Positions 16,242 to 24,163 of a stretch of 46,095 nt of DNA are shown one piece after another. Position 1 is the first letter of the stretch, and every line of letters begins with the position of its first letter. Source of the stretch: Candidatus Omnitrophota bacterium (lineage in GTDB: Bacteria; Omnitrophota; Omnitrophia; Omnitrophales; Aquincolibacteriaceae). The notes below the pieces were generated by a model that ran no database searches, was not told the DNA's origin, and saw only the letters and a program-made list of their open reading frames with translations. The stretch lies in NCBI GenBank assembly GCA_003140935.1, contig PLLJ01000034.1, positions 1 through 46,095 on the forward strand, read 5' to 3'. The position numbers were made by a program, and so were the translations under genes.

Positions 16242-17869
16242 TTTTTCTTACCCCCAAGGATTTTAGAAAGCGCGCTCATGCCCTGTTGGATCATTTGGTC
16301 CTGTTCCGAAAGAGTCCCCTGCGATTGCGTGGAACCACCGAGGCTTGCGATCTTCCCGGCTTTCTTGCCCCCCAAAAGCCGCTCCACCCCGCTGCTTAAA
16401 AGTTGATTCGCTTCACTCTGAAGCAACCGTGGGCCAAGATAGGAAAGATCCGGTTGGACGGTGGCGTTCGGAAAAACACCGCGGTAAGTGAACGGGATCA
16501 TGACTTGGCCGTTCCGGTCCGCGATCAACTCCATTTCGCGGATCTTTTTCATTAAATAAGCTGAAATGGCTTGAGATAATAACAATTGCATGGAACCTTC
16601 GACACGCTTGTCTGAAATCCCATAAGTGCCCTGGCCGGACAACTGATAGTTGGAATGTGTCAGCCGGAATTCGCTGATCCGCACGATTCCCGTCTGTACC
16701 CCATACAACACCTGCAAGGACTGGAACGGCGTATCACGTTCCTTCAACATTGTATTCACTTCCGGCGGAAGCTCCCCACCGAGGGCACTCGTGATCGCAA
16801 GCACCGGAGAGAGACGGTCAAAAACTTCCTTGATAAGATTCCGGTTCTTGAGAGCCCCATCCAGGATCTCGATCGTTCCCTGCCCTTTAAGAGATCGTTG
16901 GAGCATGGCGGGATTTGCTCCCTCGAACGAAAGCTGCGTCTTGGCGCTAAGACGGCCGGCGACATAATCACCCTTCTTGTAAATTGCCGGGATTACGGAT
17001 TCCATGTCCAAGTCGCGGACCTCAAGGGCCCCCTCAAAATGCGGCAGGGTATTGATCACTTTGAGACGGCCTTTGAACACCGCTTTTTCAGGACCATAAC
17101 GAAGCAAAAAATCCAGTGATCGCAACCCCAGATCCAGATCCCCTTCCGCTTCAAGGTTTCTTTTAGAGGAGTTAAATACAGAGCCCCCCGCCGTAAAATG
17201 GAACAATGAGGCGGAAGTTTTCTGCCGCACCTCTGCTTCCATCTTTTTGATTTCCAGTCTATAGGCCGGCTCGACCGTTTCATCCGTAAAATGGATGGTC
17301 GCGTCCCGCACGAGGATCTTTCCAAGCCCGAATTCCCAACCTTGAGTTATACGATCCAATTTTTTGAGTGGAATATTTTCGGTTCCTTCCGAAGCTTCGG
17401 CCGTCGGAATAAGACCCCTCTGGGAATGTGCAGACGCAACGGCCGGCGCAGAAACAGCGGGTTCTTGAACGGTCTGAAAATTCCAGGTCCCTGCCCGGTT
17501 ACGTTTGAGAAAAATCTCGGGACTCTGGATCACAACTTGAGACATGCTGAAATGCTTTCGTAAGACCGAAGTCAGATCGGCGTCGATCCGAACCTGATCA
17601 CTCTGGAGGATCTTTTCGAGGCTTTTGGGATGATAGAATTTGAGACTGGCCACTTGAAGCTGCGGCTGGGGCTTCCATTGGAACTTGATATCACCGAGTT
17701 CCACGCGAAGAGCTGTCTGCCGGGTAAGAAACTTTTCGAATTCTGCCCGGAACATATTGGGATCAAAGTTACGGATCGCGAAGTAACCGATTCCTCCGAG
17801 AATCATTCCAAGGATCAAGAGTACGGCTAAAAGACCTCCCAGAAATTTCAGGAAACCTCGTAAGACCAT
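16238..17869 (-). CDS. AsmA-like membrane-anchored protein
   Basis: 543 residues. One N-terminal transmembrane helix (about 8-32) is followed by the AsmA-type start FDPNMFRAEFEKFLTRQT and a long beta-rich region with many short extended strands. The C-terminal part (about 310-480) has the AsmA_2-like SLKGQGTIEILDGALKNRNL and GVFPNATVQPDLSYLG. AsmA-like proteins span the periplasm and are linked to lipid traffic to, or assembly of, the outer membrane. About 30 residues near 145-170 are low complexity. It overlaps the genes on both sides (4 bases and 22 bases), so its expression is tied to them. Confidence 0.83.
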   Translation of the reverse strand: MVLRGFLKFLGGLLAVLLILGMILGGIGYFAIRNFDPNMFRAEFEKFLTRQTALRVELGDIKFQWKPQPQLQVASLKFYHPKSLEKILQSDQVRIDADLTSVLRKHFSMSQVVIQSPEIFLKRNRAGTWNFQTVQEPAVSAPAVASAHSQRGLIPTAEASEGTENIPLKKLDRITQGWEFGLGKILVRDATIHFTDETVEPAYRLEIKKMEAEVRQKTSASLFHFTAGGSVFNSSKRNLEAEGDLDLGLRSLDFLLRYGPEKAVFKGRLKVINTLPHFEGALEVRDLDMESVIPAIYKKGDYVAGRLSAKTQLSFEGANPAMLQRSLKGQGTIEILDGALKNRNLIKEVFDRLSPVLAITSALGGELPPEVNTMLKERDTPFQSLQVLYGVQTGIVRISEFRLTHSNYQLSGQGTYGISDKRVEGSMQLLLSQAISAYLMKKIREMELIADRNGQVMIPFTYRGVFPNATVQPDLSYLGPRLLQSEANQLLSSGVERLLGGKKAGKIASLGGSTQSQGTLSEQDQMIQQGMSALSKILGGKKK

Positions 17870-18312
17870 ACGCCCTCGCCTTTTTTCCTGGCTTCCTCCT
17901 GAACTTTCAAGAACTTGGCTTTGTGGCCAAAGTCCTGGGTCTCGGCCACTTTGGCGGCACCGATCTGTACCAGGAATTCATTGATAAGAACCTCTTGCTC
18001 ATCGGGAATGTCGTTCGGCTTCGCGGGAAATCTCACGTACTTCGCCTTAAGATACGCATAGGCGAACTCCTTGGCTCCCGGCACGGGATTGGCGATCAGT
18101 TGAAGATGCAGATCCTGCTTCTGAGCAAGCACACGAAGGACGGAGATCCCTTCCGTGTCCATCTGGATCCCGACGAGGACCACCTGCTTACCGCTCTCAA
18201 GCGTTAACGTTCCGTCCGCCCCGACTTTCGTCACGATCTCCGCATAAAGAACCGAAGAAAAAAGACAGAGACCCGGCAAAAGTAAAAAAAGCCATCGCTT
18301 TTTTGATTTCAC
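17848..18312 (-). CDS. Secreted thermonuclease-fold protein, catalytically degenerate
   Basis: 154 residues. A signal peptide (about 1-24) leads to an SNase-like region: VGADGTLTLESGKQVVLVGIQMD takes the place of the nuclease's usual RLxGIDAPE, and the end ...QEEARKKGEGVWSYE is the typical SNase C-terminal helix. The catalytic Arg and Asp of the usual motif are not visible, so nuclease activity is doubtful. A GTG start overlaps the lipoprotein's stop (GTGA coupling), and the end overlaps the AsmA-like gene by 22 bases. It may be a binding protein on the outer side of the inner membrane. Confidence 0.66.
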   Translation of the reverse strand: MKSKKRWLFLLLPGLCLFSSVLYAEIVTKVGADGTLTLESGKQVVLVGIQMDTEGISVLRVLAQKQDLHLQLIANPVPGAKEFAYAYLKAKYVRFPAKPNDIPDEQEVLINEFLVQIGAAKVAETQDFGHKAKFLKVQEEARKKGEGVWSYEVS

Positions 18313-18743
18313 GACGCTCTGACTCTCCCGTCGTTATAATCTATCTCATCTAAGCCCAGCACCACGGTCCGGTACTTTTTTCGCAGAGCCTTCAGTTGTT
18401 CTTGACCCGCCGGATTATATTGGTAGAAACGCACTTGTTCTTTTTTATTCAAAACCCCAGCATCGCTATAGGCGCCCGGAATGCTCCAGAACCAAGTTAA
18501 CCACATTATATTCCAGAGATATTTTTCGTCGGAACCATAAGCAAGATACCAGTATCCCGCAAAGGGCAATAAACACAGCCATGCGGCAACCGCAGGATCC
18601 TTGATTTTTACATCGCTGGTGCTCACTCCATAGGACTTCAATTCATATACAGCGTTCTTTTCGGATGGAGTAAGTGAAATACAACCGGAAAGCATCATTA
18701 CCAGCATCAGCCATGCACTCAATTTTAGAAAATGATTTTTCAC
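18309..18743 (-). CDS. Small lipoprotein of unknown function
   Basis: 144 residues from a GTG start. An in-frame ATG at 18782 exists, but it lies inside the preceding gene, while the GTG at 18743 has a perfect AAGGAGG six bases upstream and yields a proper signal peptide. The lipobox LMMLSGC ends with the lipid-modified Cys. A hydrophobic stretch around the middle (AAWLCLLPFAGYWYLAYG and IMWLTWFW) suggests contact with the membrane. I recognise no domain. It lies between the CCA transferase gene and the thermonuclease-like gene and shares GTGA coupling with the latter. Confidence 0.72.
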   Translation of the reverse strand: MKNHFLKLSAWLMLVMMLSGCISLTPSEKNAVYELKSYGVSTSDVKIKDPAVAAWLCLLPFAGYWYLAYGSDEKYLWNIMWLTWFWSIPGAYSDAGVLNKKEQVRFYQYNPAGQEQLKALRKKYRTVVLGLDEIDYNDGRVRAS

Positions 18744-18762
18744 TGGATCCTCCTTATTGGGG

Positions 18763-20103
18763 TTAGGACTTGGAAATGGCATTTCTCAGCCATTCTAGAG
18801 CATCTTCCCTGTTTTTGAAACGACCTTCTAACTGTAAAACAAAAGCTTCTTCCAAAAGGGGTTTCATGGCTCGTCCGGGTTTCATACCGAGTTCCATGAG
18901 ATCATGCCCGTTCACGAGCGGTTTGGGTTTTAATTCTTCATGCTCATATTCCTTGAGCTTGTCCCGGAGGAATGTGAGATTGTCCAACATCCCGTGACTT
19001 GCAGTACAATCCAAACGATGGAGCTCCATTTCTTCCTCAAAATGCGGACGGCTGATGAATTGCTTGAGTTTCCCGGCCCGCATCTTCTGCACATCCATGA
19101 ATTTCATATGATTGGCCACGCATTCCGAAACCCCCTCGATCTCCTCGTTTGAAAAACGCAGCCGGCGCATGATCTCGCGGACGATCTTGACACCTTCTTC
19201 GGAATGTTCATAAAAGGTCAAGCGGCCTTTGCGTACCGCGGATGTCTTGGGCTTCCCGATGTCATGAAAAAGCGCGGAGAAAGCGAGAATGGTTGAGACG
19301 GGAGGCCGGAGGTGCTCCAAAAGAAGTCGCGTATGTTCATAAACATCGCCTTCGGGATGAAAATTCTCCGGTTGCTTTACTCCGCGCATCGCTTCCACTT
19401 CAGGCAGTATCTCTTTCATAAGTCCGGATTCCGAAAGCAGTGTGAATCCGCGCGCCGCGCCTGACCGCGTAAAGATCTTCACCAGTTCTTCACGGACCCG
19501 TTCGAGACTCACTTCGCGGATCTTGGAAGCTTTCTTGCAAAGCGCTTCCCAGGTTTTCTTCTCGATCTCAAAACCAAGCGTCGAGGCAAAACGGATCGCC
19601 CGGAGAAGTCGCAGTTTATCCTCTTCAAAGCGGGCCGCAGGATCGCCGATGGCACGTATCACCTTAAGGGGCAGATCTTTCATCCCCTCCACGAAATCAA
19701 TCACCTTTTCCGCGAAGGGATCATAGAACATGCCGTTCACCGTGAAATCGCGGCGTTTGGCGTCTTCCTCAGGTTGGGTAAATGCAACCCGGGTGGGATG
19801 GCGGCCGTTCTGGTATCCCCCTTCGCAACGGAAGGTCGCAACTTCAAAAGGGATGTCTTCTTCGACCACGATCATCACGCCAAATTGCTTGCCGACAGGG
19901 ATCGTCCGGCGAAAGATCTTTTCGACCTCTTCAGGTGTTGCGGTCGTGGCAATATCAAAATCCTGAGGCTTTTGACCCCTTAAATGGTCCCGAACACAGC
20001 CCCCCGCGAAATAAGCGATGAATCCCTTATCTTTCAAGGCCTTGGCGATCGTGCGCGCTAGCCGCCCTTTCGGCTCGCTAAGGTCCATCGGTCCCGGGTC
20101 CAT
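18763..20103 (-). CDS. cca: CCA tRNA nucleotidyltransferase with HD domain
   Basis: 446 residues from the start chosen. The class II nucleotidyltransferase head has GGCVRDHLRG and the catalytic DFDIAT Asp pair. The RNA-binding helical body follows, with the RLLRAIRFASTLGFEIE segment, and a C-terminal HD domain shows LFHDIGKPKTS and FYEHSEEG. The enzyme builds or repairs the 3' CCA end of tRNA; the HD part may give 2',3'-phosphatase or phosphodiesterase activity, as in the E. coli type. Poly(A) polymerase shares the head but lacks the HD part. An ATG at 20121 is possible, but GGGAG lies five bases before the ATG at 20103. Confidence 0.9.
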   Translation of the reverse strand: MDPGPMDLSEPKGRLARTIAKALKDKGFIAYFAGGCVRDHLRGQKPQDFDIATTATPEEVEKIFRRTIPVGKQFGVMIVVEEDIPFEVATFRCEGGYQNGRHPTRVAFTQPEEDAKRRDFTVNGMFYDPFAEKVIDFVEGMKDLPLKVIRAIGDPAARFEEDKLRLLRAIRFASTLGFEIEKKTWEALCKKASKIREVSLERVREELVKIFTRSGAARGFTLLSESGLMKEILPEVEAMRGVKQPENFHPEGDVYEHTRLLLEHLRPPVSTILAFSALFHDIGKPKTSAVRKGRLTFYEHSEEGVKIVREIMRRLRFSNEEIEGVSECVANHMKFMDVQKMRAGKLKQFISRPHFEEEMELHRLDCTASHGMLDNLTFLRDKLKEYEHEELKPKPLVNGHDLMELGMKPGRAMKPLLEEAFVLQLEGRFKNREDALEWLRNAISKS

Positions 20104-20146
20104 TTCGCTCCCTGATGTCATGCATCAAAGTTCATTGGAAACCATG

Positions 20147-20467
20147 CTAAACGTTAAAAAAATCGCGGGCGGCCTTATCTCCCGCAGCTTTCTGATAATC
20201 CAGGTAATCGATCAACATGAGATCGGGCCGCTTCTCACCAAGACGCTTGGCCAGTTGAAAGCGCTCGGACGGGTGCGTCTCAAGACGCCGGCTTGCGATA
20301 TACTTGAACACCGTACCGCATTTCGGACAGGCTTTGGTATCGTAGGCATTGATCCCAAGCTCATTGCAGGAAGCACAATTTCCCGAAAGGTCTCCGATGA
20401 TCAGAAGGTTTTTTTTGACCTCTTCAAGCACGAAAGGTTTGTAGGTGCGAAGATAATGCTGGGCCAT
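20147..20467 (-). CDS. Small zinc-ribbon protein of unknown function
   Basis: 106 residues from the ATG at 20467, preceded by GAGGAG. A TTG start at 20488 would add seven residues that overlap this ribosome site. The only clear feature is a zinc ribbon: CASC followed by 14 residues and CPKC (middle of the protein). The rest is helical, with SERFQLAKRLGEKRPDLMLIDYL. No enzyme motif is visible. Position between the CCA transferase gene and a small elongation-factor-like gene hints at an RNA- or translation-related job, which is a weak inference. Confidence 0.7.
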   Translation of the reverse strand: MAQHYLRTYKPFVLEEVKKNLLIIGDLSGNCASCNELGINAYDTKACPKCGTVFKYIASRRLETHPSERFQLAKRLGEKRPDLMLIDYLDYQKAAGDKAARDFFNV

Positions 20468-20497
20468 GGTTTGAAACTCCTCACTCAAAGGAGATAG

Positions 20498-20941
20498 CTA
20501 TTTTTTGAACACAAGATCCCCGGCGCGAACGCGGGATTTTACTTCAACGCCAAAATCATCGCCTTTTTTGGCGATCATGACCGGCTGGTGATCGATCTGC
20601 ATCGAGGTGACCTTTTGCTTGAAATCCGTCGTATGACCTTTAAACAAAAGCACATCCCCGATCCGGATCTCCCCGGCCTTGATCTTGAGCACCGCGGCAT
20701 TCACATGTGGAAAATAATGCGTCACTTCCGCGGTCGGCAATGCCGCCAAAGCGACTTTGACCATCCTCGCTTGTTTTTTCACCACGGCTTTTTTTGAAAC
20801 TTTCTTCTTAGCCGGCTTGGCTGTCTTTTTCTTGGCAGGCTTGATCGTTTTCTTTTTAGAAACTTTTCTTTTGGATTTTACGGCCTTCTTGGGCTTGTTC
20901 GAACCAAAAAGGGCCTTACCTATCTTCTTTAAAAATTTCAT
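20498..20941 (-). CDS. Elongation-factor-domain-2-like barrel protein with histone-H1-like lysine tail
   Basis: 147 residues in two parts. Residues 1-60 are almost all Lys, Ala, Pro and Val, with repeats of the KPAKKK kind, as in bacterial H1-like tails. Residues 65-147 look like a small beta-barrel of the translation-factor domain 2 type: VTHYFPHVNAAVLKI, IGDVLLFKGHTTDF, SMQIDHQPVMIAKKGD and VRAGDLVFKK. Similar stand-alone barrels occur in archaea and candidate phyla and at the end of U32 peptidases. I infer nucleic-acid or ribosome binding, but nothing proves it. GGAGGAAAAGCC precedes the ATG. Confidence 0.75.
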   Translation of the reverse strand: MKFLKKIGKALFGSNKPKKAVKSKRKVSKKKTIKPAKKKTAKPAKKKVSKKAVVKKQARMVKVALAALPTAEVTHYFPHVNAAVLKIKAGEIRIGDVLLFKGHTTDFKQKVTSMQIDHQPVMIAKKGDDFGVEVKSRVRAGDLVFKK

Positions 20942-20971
20942 GGCTTTTCCTCCGCTGGATGACGAACTGGT

Positions 20972-22054
20972 TTAAGAATCCGTTTCCAAAGTGATCTCCT
21001 TGGGCGCCGGCCCTGCAACCTGCCCCTGATGTTGTTCCAGAACATTCAACCGGTTACGCAATTTTTGGAACCGCTGTTCCGTTTTTTCATAGGCGGTGCG
21101 GGCGTGGGCTAAATGCCCGCCGATCTTTTCGAAATCCGTCAGACACTGCTCAAGATCCACTTCCAACTGACCTAAATTTTCAAGAATGATCTGGGCCGAA
21201 CGCTCGATCCTCATGCCCTTAAGCCCGCGCACGATCGACTGAAGATAGACATAAAAACTGTTCGGCGAAACCGGGATCACCTTGCGCTTCATGGCATACG
21301 CCGAAAGACTCTCATTCTGCGCATCGTCTTTGATGATCGTTTCATAATAAATACTTTCGGACGGAATATACATGAGCGCAAACTCAAAAGTCCCTTCCTC
21401 CGGCAGGATGTACTTTGTCCCGATATCATCGATGTGTTTTTTGACGTCCCTCCAAAACCCCTTGCGGGCTTCGGCCTGTTTTTCGTCACTCCCCGCCTCT
21501 AAAATGCGTTTGAAATTCTCGAGCGGGAATTTCGCGTCCACCGGGATCAATCCCTCGCCGAGCCGGATGACGGCATCCACCTGGGAACCATTCGCGAAAC
21601 GATACTGAAGCGAGAAATGATCTTCGGGAAGAATCTGGCGCAGAAGCTCCGCGAGGAGCAGCTCCCCCATTCCGCCGCGAAGTTTCGGGGCCCGAAGAAT
21701 GTCATGGAGGGACGAGATGTCCTTTCCGATATCCATCATGGACTGCGTGGCGTGCTGCAAAACACCGAGCCGGTGCTGGACATCTCCCATGATCTGGCGG
21801 TAATTCTGCTGGTTTTCCTGAAGGAATTGGGAATTCTGTTTCATCTGGTCGTTCATCTGACGCGCAAGAGCTTGGATCTGGTCCTGCAGCGTTGTGTTGA
21901 GGTTGTGGAGTTCCTGCTGAAGCTGAAGGAAGGGCTGGAAGGTCTTATCATCAGCAACTGCCCGCTTGGACAAACGCTGAAAAATCCAGAGAACTGCGGC
22001 GAAGCCACAAAAAGATACCGCAACCGTGATCAGGATCAAAAGGGGCACGCTCAT
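20972..22054 (-). CDS. rmuC: RmuC-family DNA recombination protein
   Basis: 360 residues. One N-terminal transmembrane helix (about 3-27) and a long coiled coil (about 35-115) precede the RmuC core (about 120-320), with LRGGMGELLLAELLRQILP, VDAVIRLGEGLIPVDAKFPL and SPNSFYVYLQSIVRGL. The RmuC family limits recombination at inverted repeats and belongs to the restriction-endonuclease-like fold; the acidic and Lys residues in PVDAKFP fit that. A second coiled coil follows (about 300-345). It begins the run of genes towards def, and a REP-like element lies upstream. Confidence 0.9.
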   Translation of the reverse strand: MSVPLLILITVAVSFCGFAAVLWIFQRLSKRAVADDKTFQPFLQLQQELHNLNTTLQDQIQALARQMNDQMKQNSQFLQENQQNYRQIMGDVQHRLGVLQHATQSMMDIGKDISSLHDILRAPKLRGGMGELLLAELLRQILPEDHFSLQYRFANGSQVDAVIRLGEGLIPVDAKFPLENFKRILEAGSDEKQAEARKGFWRDVKKHIDDIGTKYILPEEGTFEFALMYIPSESIYYETIIKDDAQNESLSAYAMKRKVIPVSPNSFYVYLQSIVRGLKGMRIERSAQIILENLGQLEVDLEQCLTDFEKIGGHLAHARTAYEKTEQRFQKLRNRLNVLEQHQGQVAGPAPKEITLETDS

Positions 22055-22087
22055 GAAGGCATTATACTCAAAGGCGTGAGATTTTCA

Positions 22088-22105
22088 TAACGCTCTTTAG
22101 CGTTA
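22088..22105. repeat. Small perfect hairpin TAACGC / GCGTTA
   Basis: A six-base perfect stem with a six-base loop just upstream of rmuC, next to the larger palindromic element. No T-run on either side makes a terminator convincing. Confidence 0.4.
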
Positions 22106-22112
22106 GCTCCAC

Positions 22113-22184
22113 CATTCTGAGCGAAGCGAAGAATCTCTTTGGAAGATCCTTCGCCTCACTCACAAAAGCACGTTGCTCAGGATG
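22113..22184. repeat. Nested palindromic REP-like element downstream of rne
   Basis: Inner arms GCGAAGAATCT (22126-22136) and AGATCCTTCGC (22144-22154) pair with one mismatch around a 7-base loop. Outer arms CATTCTGAGC (22113-22122) and GCTCAGGATG (22175-22184) pair with one G-T. The phrase CATTCTGAGCGAAGCGAAG is, from memory, a widespread intergenic repeat in bacterial genomes, so this is probably a dispersed REP-like unit. It fills the gap between rne and rmuC and could stabilise the rne 3' end. Confidence 0.7.
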
Positions 22185-22202
22185 AGCGTCACCCGAGCGA
22201 TG

Positions 22203-23948
22203 TCACTTAATGAACGTGATATTGATATCTTCGCGATGTGCGGTCGGTTCGGAATAGATCGAAATGCGACTCCCCGTGTTCTTCTCGAGGAACCGCAACG
22301 CTTTCTTTTCCTGTTGGAGTAAACGTTCAGCGACATCCGGATGCACGTACGCATTCACGATGCGGTCCCTGGAATCCTTCAAGGATTTGCGCAACTCCCG
22401 GATGACCTGGATCGACATGGTCGCGGTCGACTTGATATTGCCCTTGCCCTCGCAATACGGGCAGGTATCGTAGACCGCGCTCTCAAGCGACGGACGCATT
22501 CTCTGGCGCGTCATCTGGATGAGCCCGAGCTCGGAAACCTGCACCAGATGGGTCTTGGCACGGTCTTTGCTCACCGCCTCTTTAAAAATATTAAAAAGGT
22601 TGCGGCGATGCTGTCCTTGCTCCATATCGATAAAATCGATCACGATGATCCCGCCGATGTCCCGAAGCCGGAGCTGGCGCGCGATCTCCTGTGCGGCCTC
22701 GACGTTATTCTTATACACGGTCTCCTCAAGACCCCGGTTGTTCCCGGTGAACTTCCCGGTATTCACATCGATCGCCACAAGGCCCTCGGTCTGCTCGATC
22801 ACGACATAACCGCCCGACTTGAGGTAAACATTCTTTTGGAACGTCCGTTCGATCTCTTTTTCGATCCCGTGACGTTCAAAGAGGCTTCCCTTTTCCTTTG
22901 CGAATTCGATGTTCAGGTCCTGCCCCGGCATATAGACCGAGGTGAAGCGCTTGAGCTTCTTGAAGATCTCGGGATGATCCACCACGATCTTGGTGGTCTC
23001 TTCGTTCACGTGATCACGGACCACGCGTTCCACAAGACCGAGCTCCTGATGGATCATGACGGGTGCTTTCTTGGTCGAGATCATCCCGTGGATCTTCTTC
23101 CACAGCCGGATCAAGTAACGGATATCCCGCGTGAAATCCGCATCGCTTTTTCCTTCGGCATTCGTCCGTACAATGAACCCAACACCCTTCGGGATCTCCA
23201 GGCTTCTGAAAATGCCCCGGATGCGCTCGCGTTCGGTACGGCTCTCCACGCGACGCGAGATCCCGATCTTCGATTCGCCGGGCATCATCACAAGATAACG
23301 CGCCGGGATCGAAAACTGCGTCGTAAGACGCGGACCCTTATTCCCGAGCGGCTCCTTTACCACCTGGACGATGACCTTCTGCCCGACCTTCAGGACGTCT
23401 TCAATTCTCGGACGCCGCTGATGCTGGTGATACTGTTGCGGTGGCTGATTCCGGCCGCCTTGGCGCCCTCCTTGCTGATGTCTTCCACGCCCGCGGTCCC
23501 GTCCCCCATGACGTCCCTGGCCCCGTCCCTGCCCCTGAGGTTGCCCCGGTACTTGTCCCTGAGCTTGGCCCTGAGCTTGGCCCTGAACTTGGCCCGGCAC
23601 AGGGGGCTGTGCCTGGAGATTACCTTCAACCACAACGCCTTCGGGAGGTTTCACTTCGGTGACTGTTCCTTCCGTTTTTTTCTCTTCTCCCTCGTCAAAT
23701 TCCGCATCGAGATCCAGCGGCGAACGAAGTGCGTCGCCGACATATAGAAATCCATCTTTCCCGGTACCGATATCCACAAATGCGGCGTCGATCCCGGGAA
23801 TCACGGTCTTCACGATCCCTTCGTAGATATTCCCGAAAAGCTTCTTCGAGTCCCCGCGCTCGATGTAGAACTCCTCTAACCGGCCATCTTCGAGAATGGC
23901 GACCTGTTTTTCATTGGCATCCTGTGAAATTAAAATTTGTCTTTCCAT
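22203..23948 (-). CDS. rng: Ribonuclease E/G with low-complexity insertion in the S1 region
   Basis: 581 residues from the ATG at 23948, preceded by GAGAGGAAG; an ATG at 23975 is less likely. The S1 RNA-binding domain is split: its first half (about 35-75) has GNIYEGIVKTVIPGIDAAFVD, then a Gln/Gly/Arg-rich insertion (about 80-183) interrupts it. The DNase I-like catalytic region has D394 (VAIDVNTGKF) and D438 (IVIDFIDM), and the zinc link C496/C499 (TCPYCEGKG) is present, as needed for tetramers. It would cleave single-stranded RNA 5'-end dependently in rRNA and mRNA processing. The long C-terminal scaffold of RNase E is missing, so RNase G-like is the better label. Confidence 0.92.
   Translation of the reverse strand: MERQILISQDANEKQVAILEDGRLEEFYIERGDSKKLFGNIYEGIVKTVIPGIDAAFVDIGTGKDGFLYVGDALRSPLDLDAEFDEGEEKKTEGTVTEVKPPEGVVVEGNLQAQPPVPGQVQGQAQGQAQGQVPGQPQGQGRGQGRHGGRDRGRGRHQQGGRQGGRNQPPQQYHQHQRRPRIEDVLKVGQKVIVQVVKEPLGNKGPRLTTQFSIPARYLVMMPGESKIGISRRVESRTERERIRGIFRSLEIPKGVGFIVRTNAEGKSDADFTRDIRYLIRLWKKIHGMISTKKAPVMIHQELGLVERVVRDHVNEETTKIVVDHPEIFKKLKRFTSVYMPGQDLNIEFAKEKGSLFERHGIEKEIERTFQKNVYLKSGGYVVIEQTEGLVAIDVNTGKFTGNNRGLEETVYKNNVEAAQEIARQLRLRDIGGIIVIDFIDMEQGQHRRNLFNIFKEAVSKDRAKTHLVQVSELGLIQMTRQRMRPSLESAVYDTCPYCEGKGNIKSTATMSIQVIRELRKSLKDSRDRIVNAYVHPDVAERLLQQEKKALRFLEKNTGSRISIYSEPTAHREDINITFIK
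23557..23592. repeat. Three tandem 12-base units within the RNase E/G insertion
   Basis: CCCTGAGCTTGG occurs at 23557-23568 and 23569-23580, then CCCTGAACTTGG at 23581-23592. On the coding strand they encode repeats of Gln-Ala/Val-Gln-Gly. Such units readily change number by slippage, so the insertion length probably varies between strains. Confidence 0.85.
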
Positions 23949-24133
23949 GAACTGTGCTTCCTCTCTTGAAACCATTTCCGCTGCATAGGCGGACTTTATG
24001 GTTATTGTTTGAAGTGAAAACTCGGGAGATCCAGGCGGGTGTAAAGCTTGTGGAAAGAAAAAACGTCAACTTATTCCGAGGCGGAACTTTAACGAACTTT
24101 AAGGCCTGTCGAAGACCTTTCCCAAGAGAACTT

Positions 24134-24163
24134 AAAAAACCGGACCTGAGCTTAGGCCGGTTT
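24134..24163 (-). terminator. Intrinsic terminator overlapping the pilQ stop codon
   Basis: Minus strand: AAACCGG and CCT pair with AGG and CCGGTTT around a 6-base loop, with one bulge, followed by TTTTTT. The pilQ TAA is inside the hairpin. It closes the pilM-N-O-P-Q transcript. The remaining gap to rne (23949-24133) holds no RNA gene or clear promoter I can support. Confidence 0.82.

Noticed and set aside
22341..23747. A 468-codon plus-strand open frame opposite rne
   Set aside because: It is the mirror of a strongly biased, fully conserved RNase E/G gene and has no recognisable domain or ribosome site.
23949..24133. A promoter for rne
   Set aside because: A TTGACG is present but no acceptable -10 lies at 16-18 bases, so the true promoter could not be fixed.
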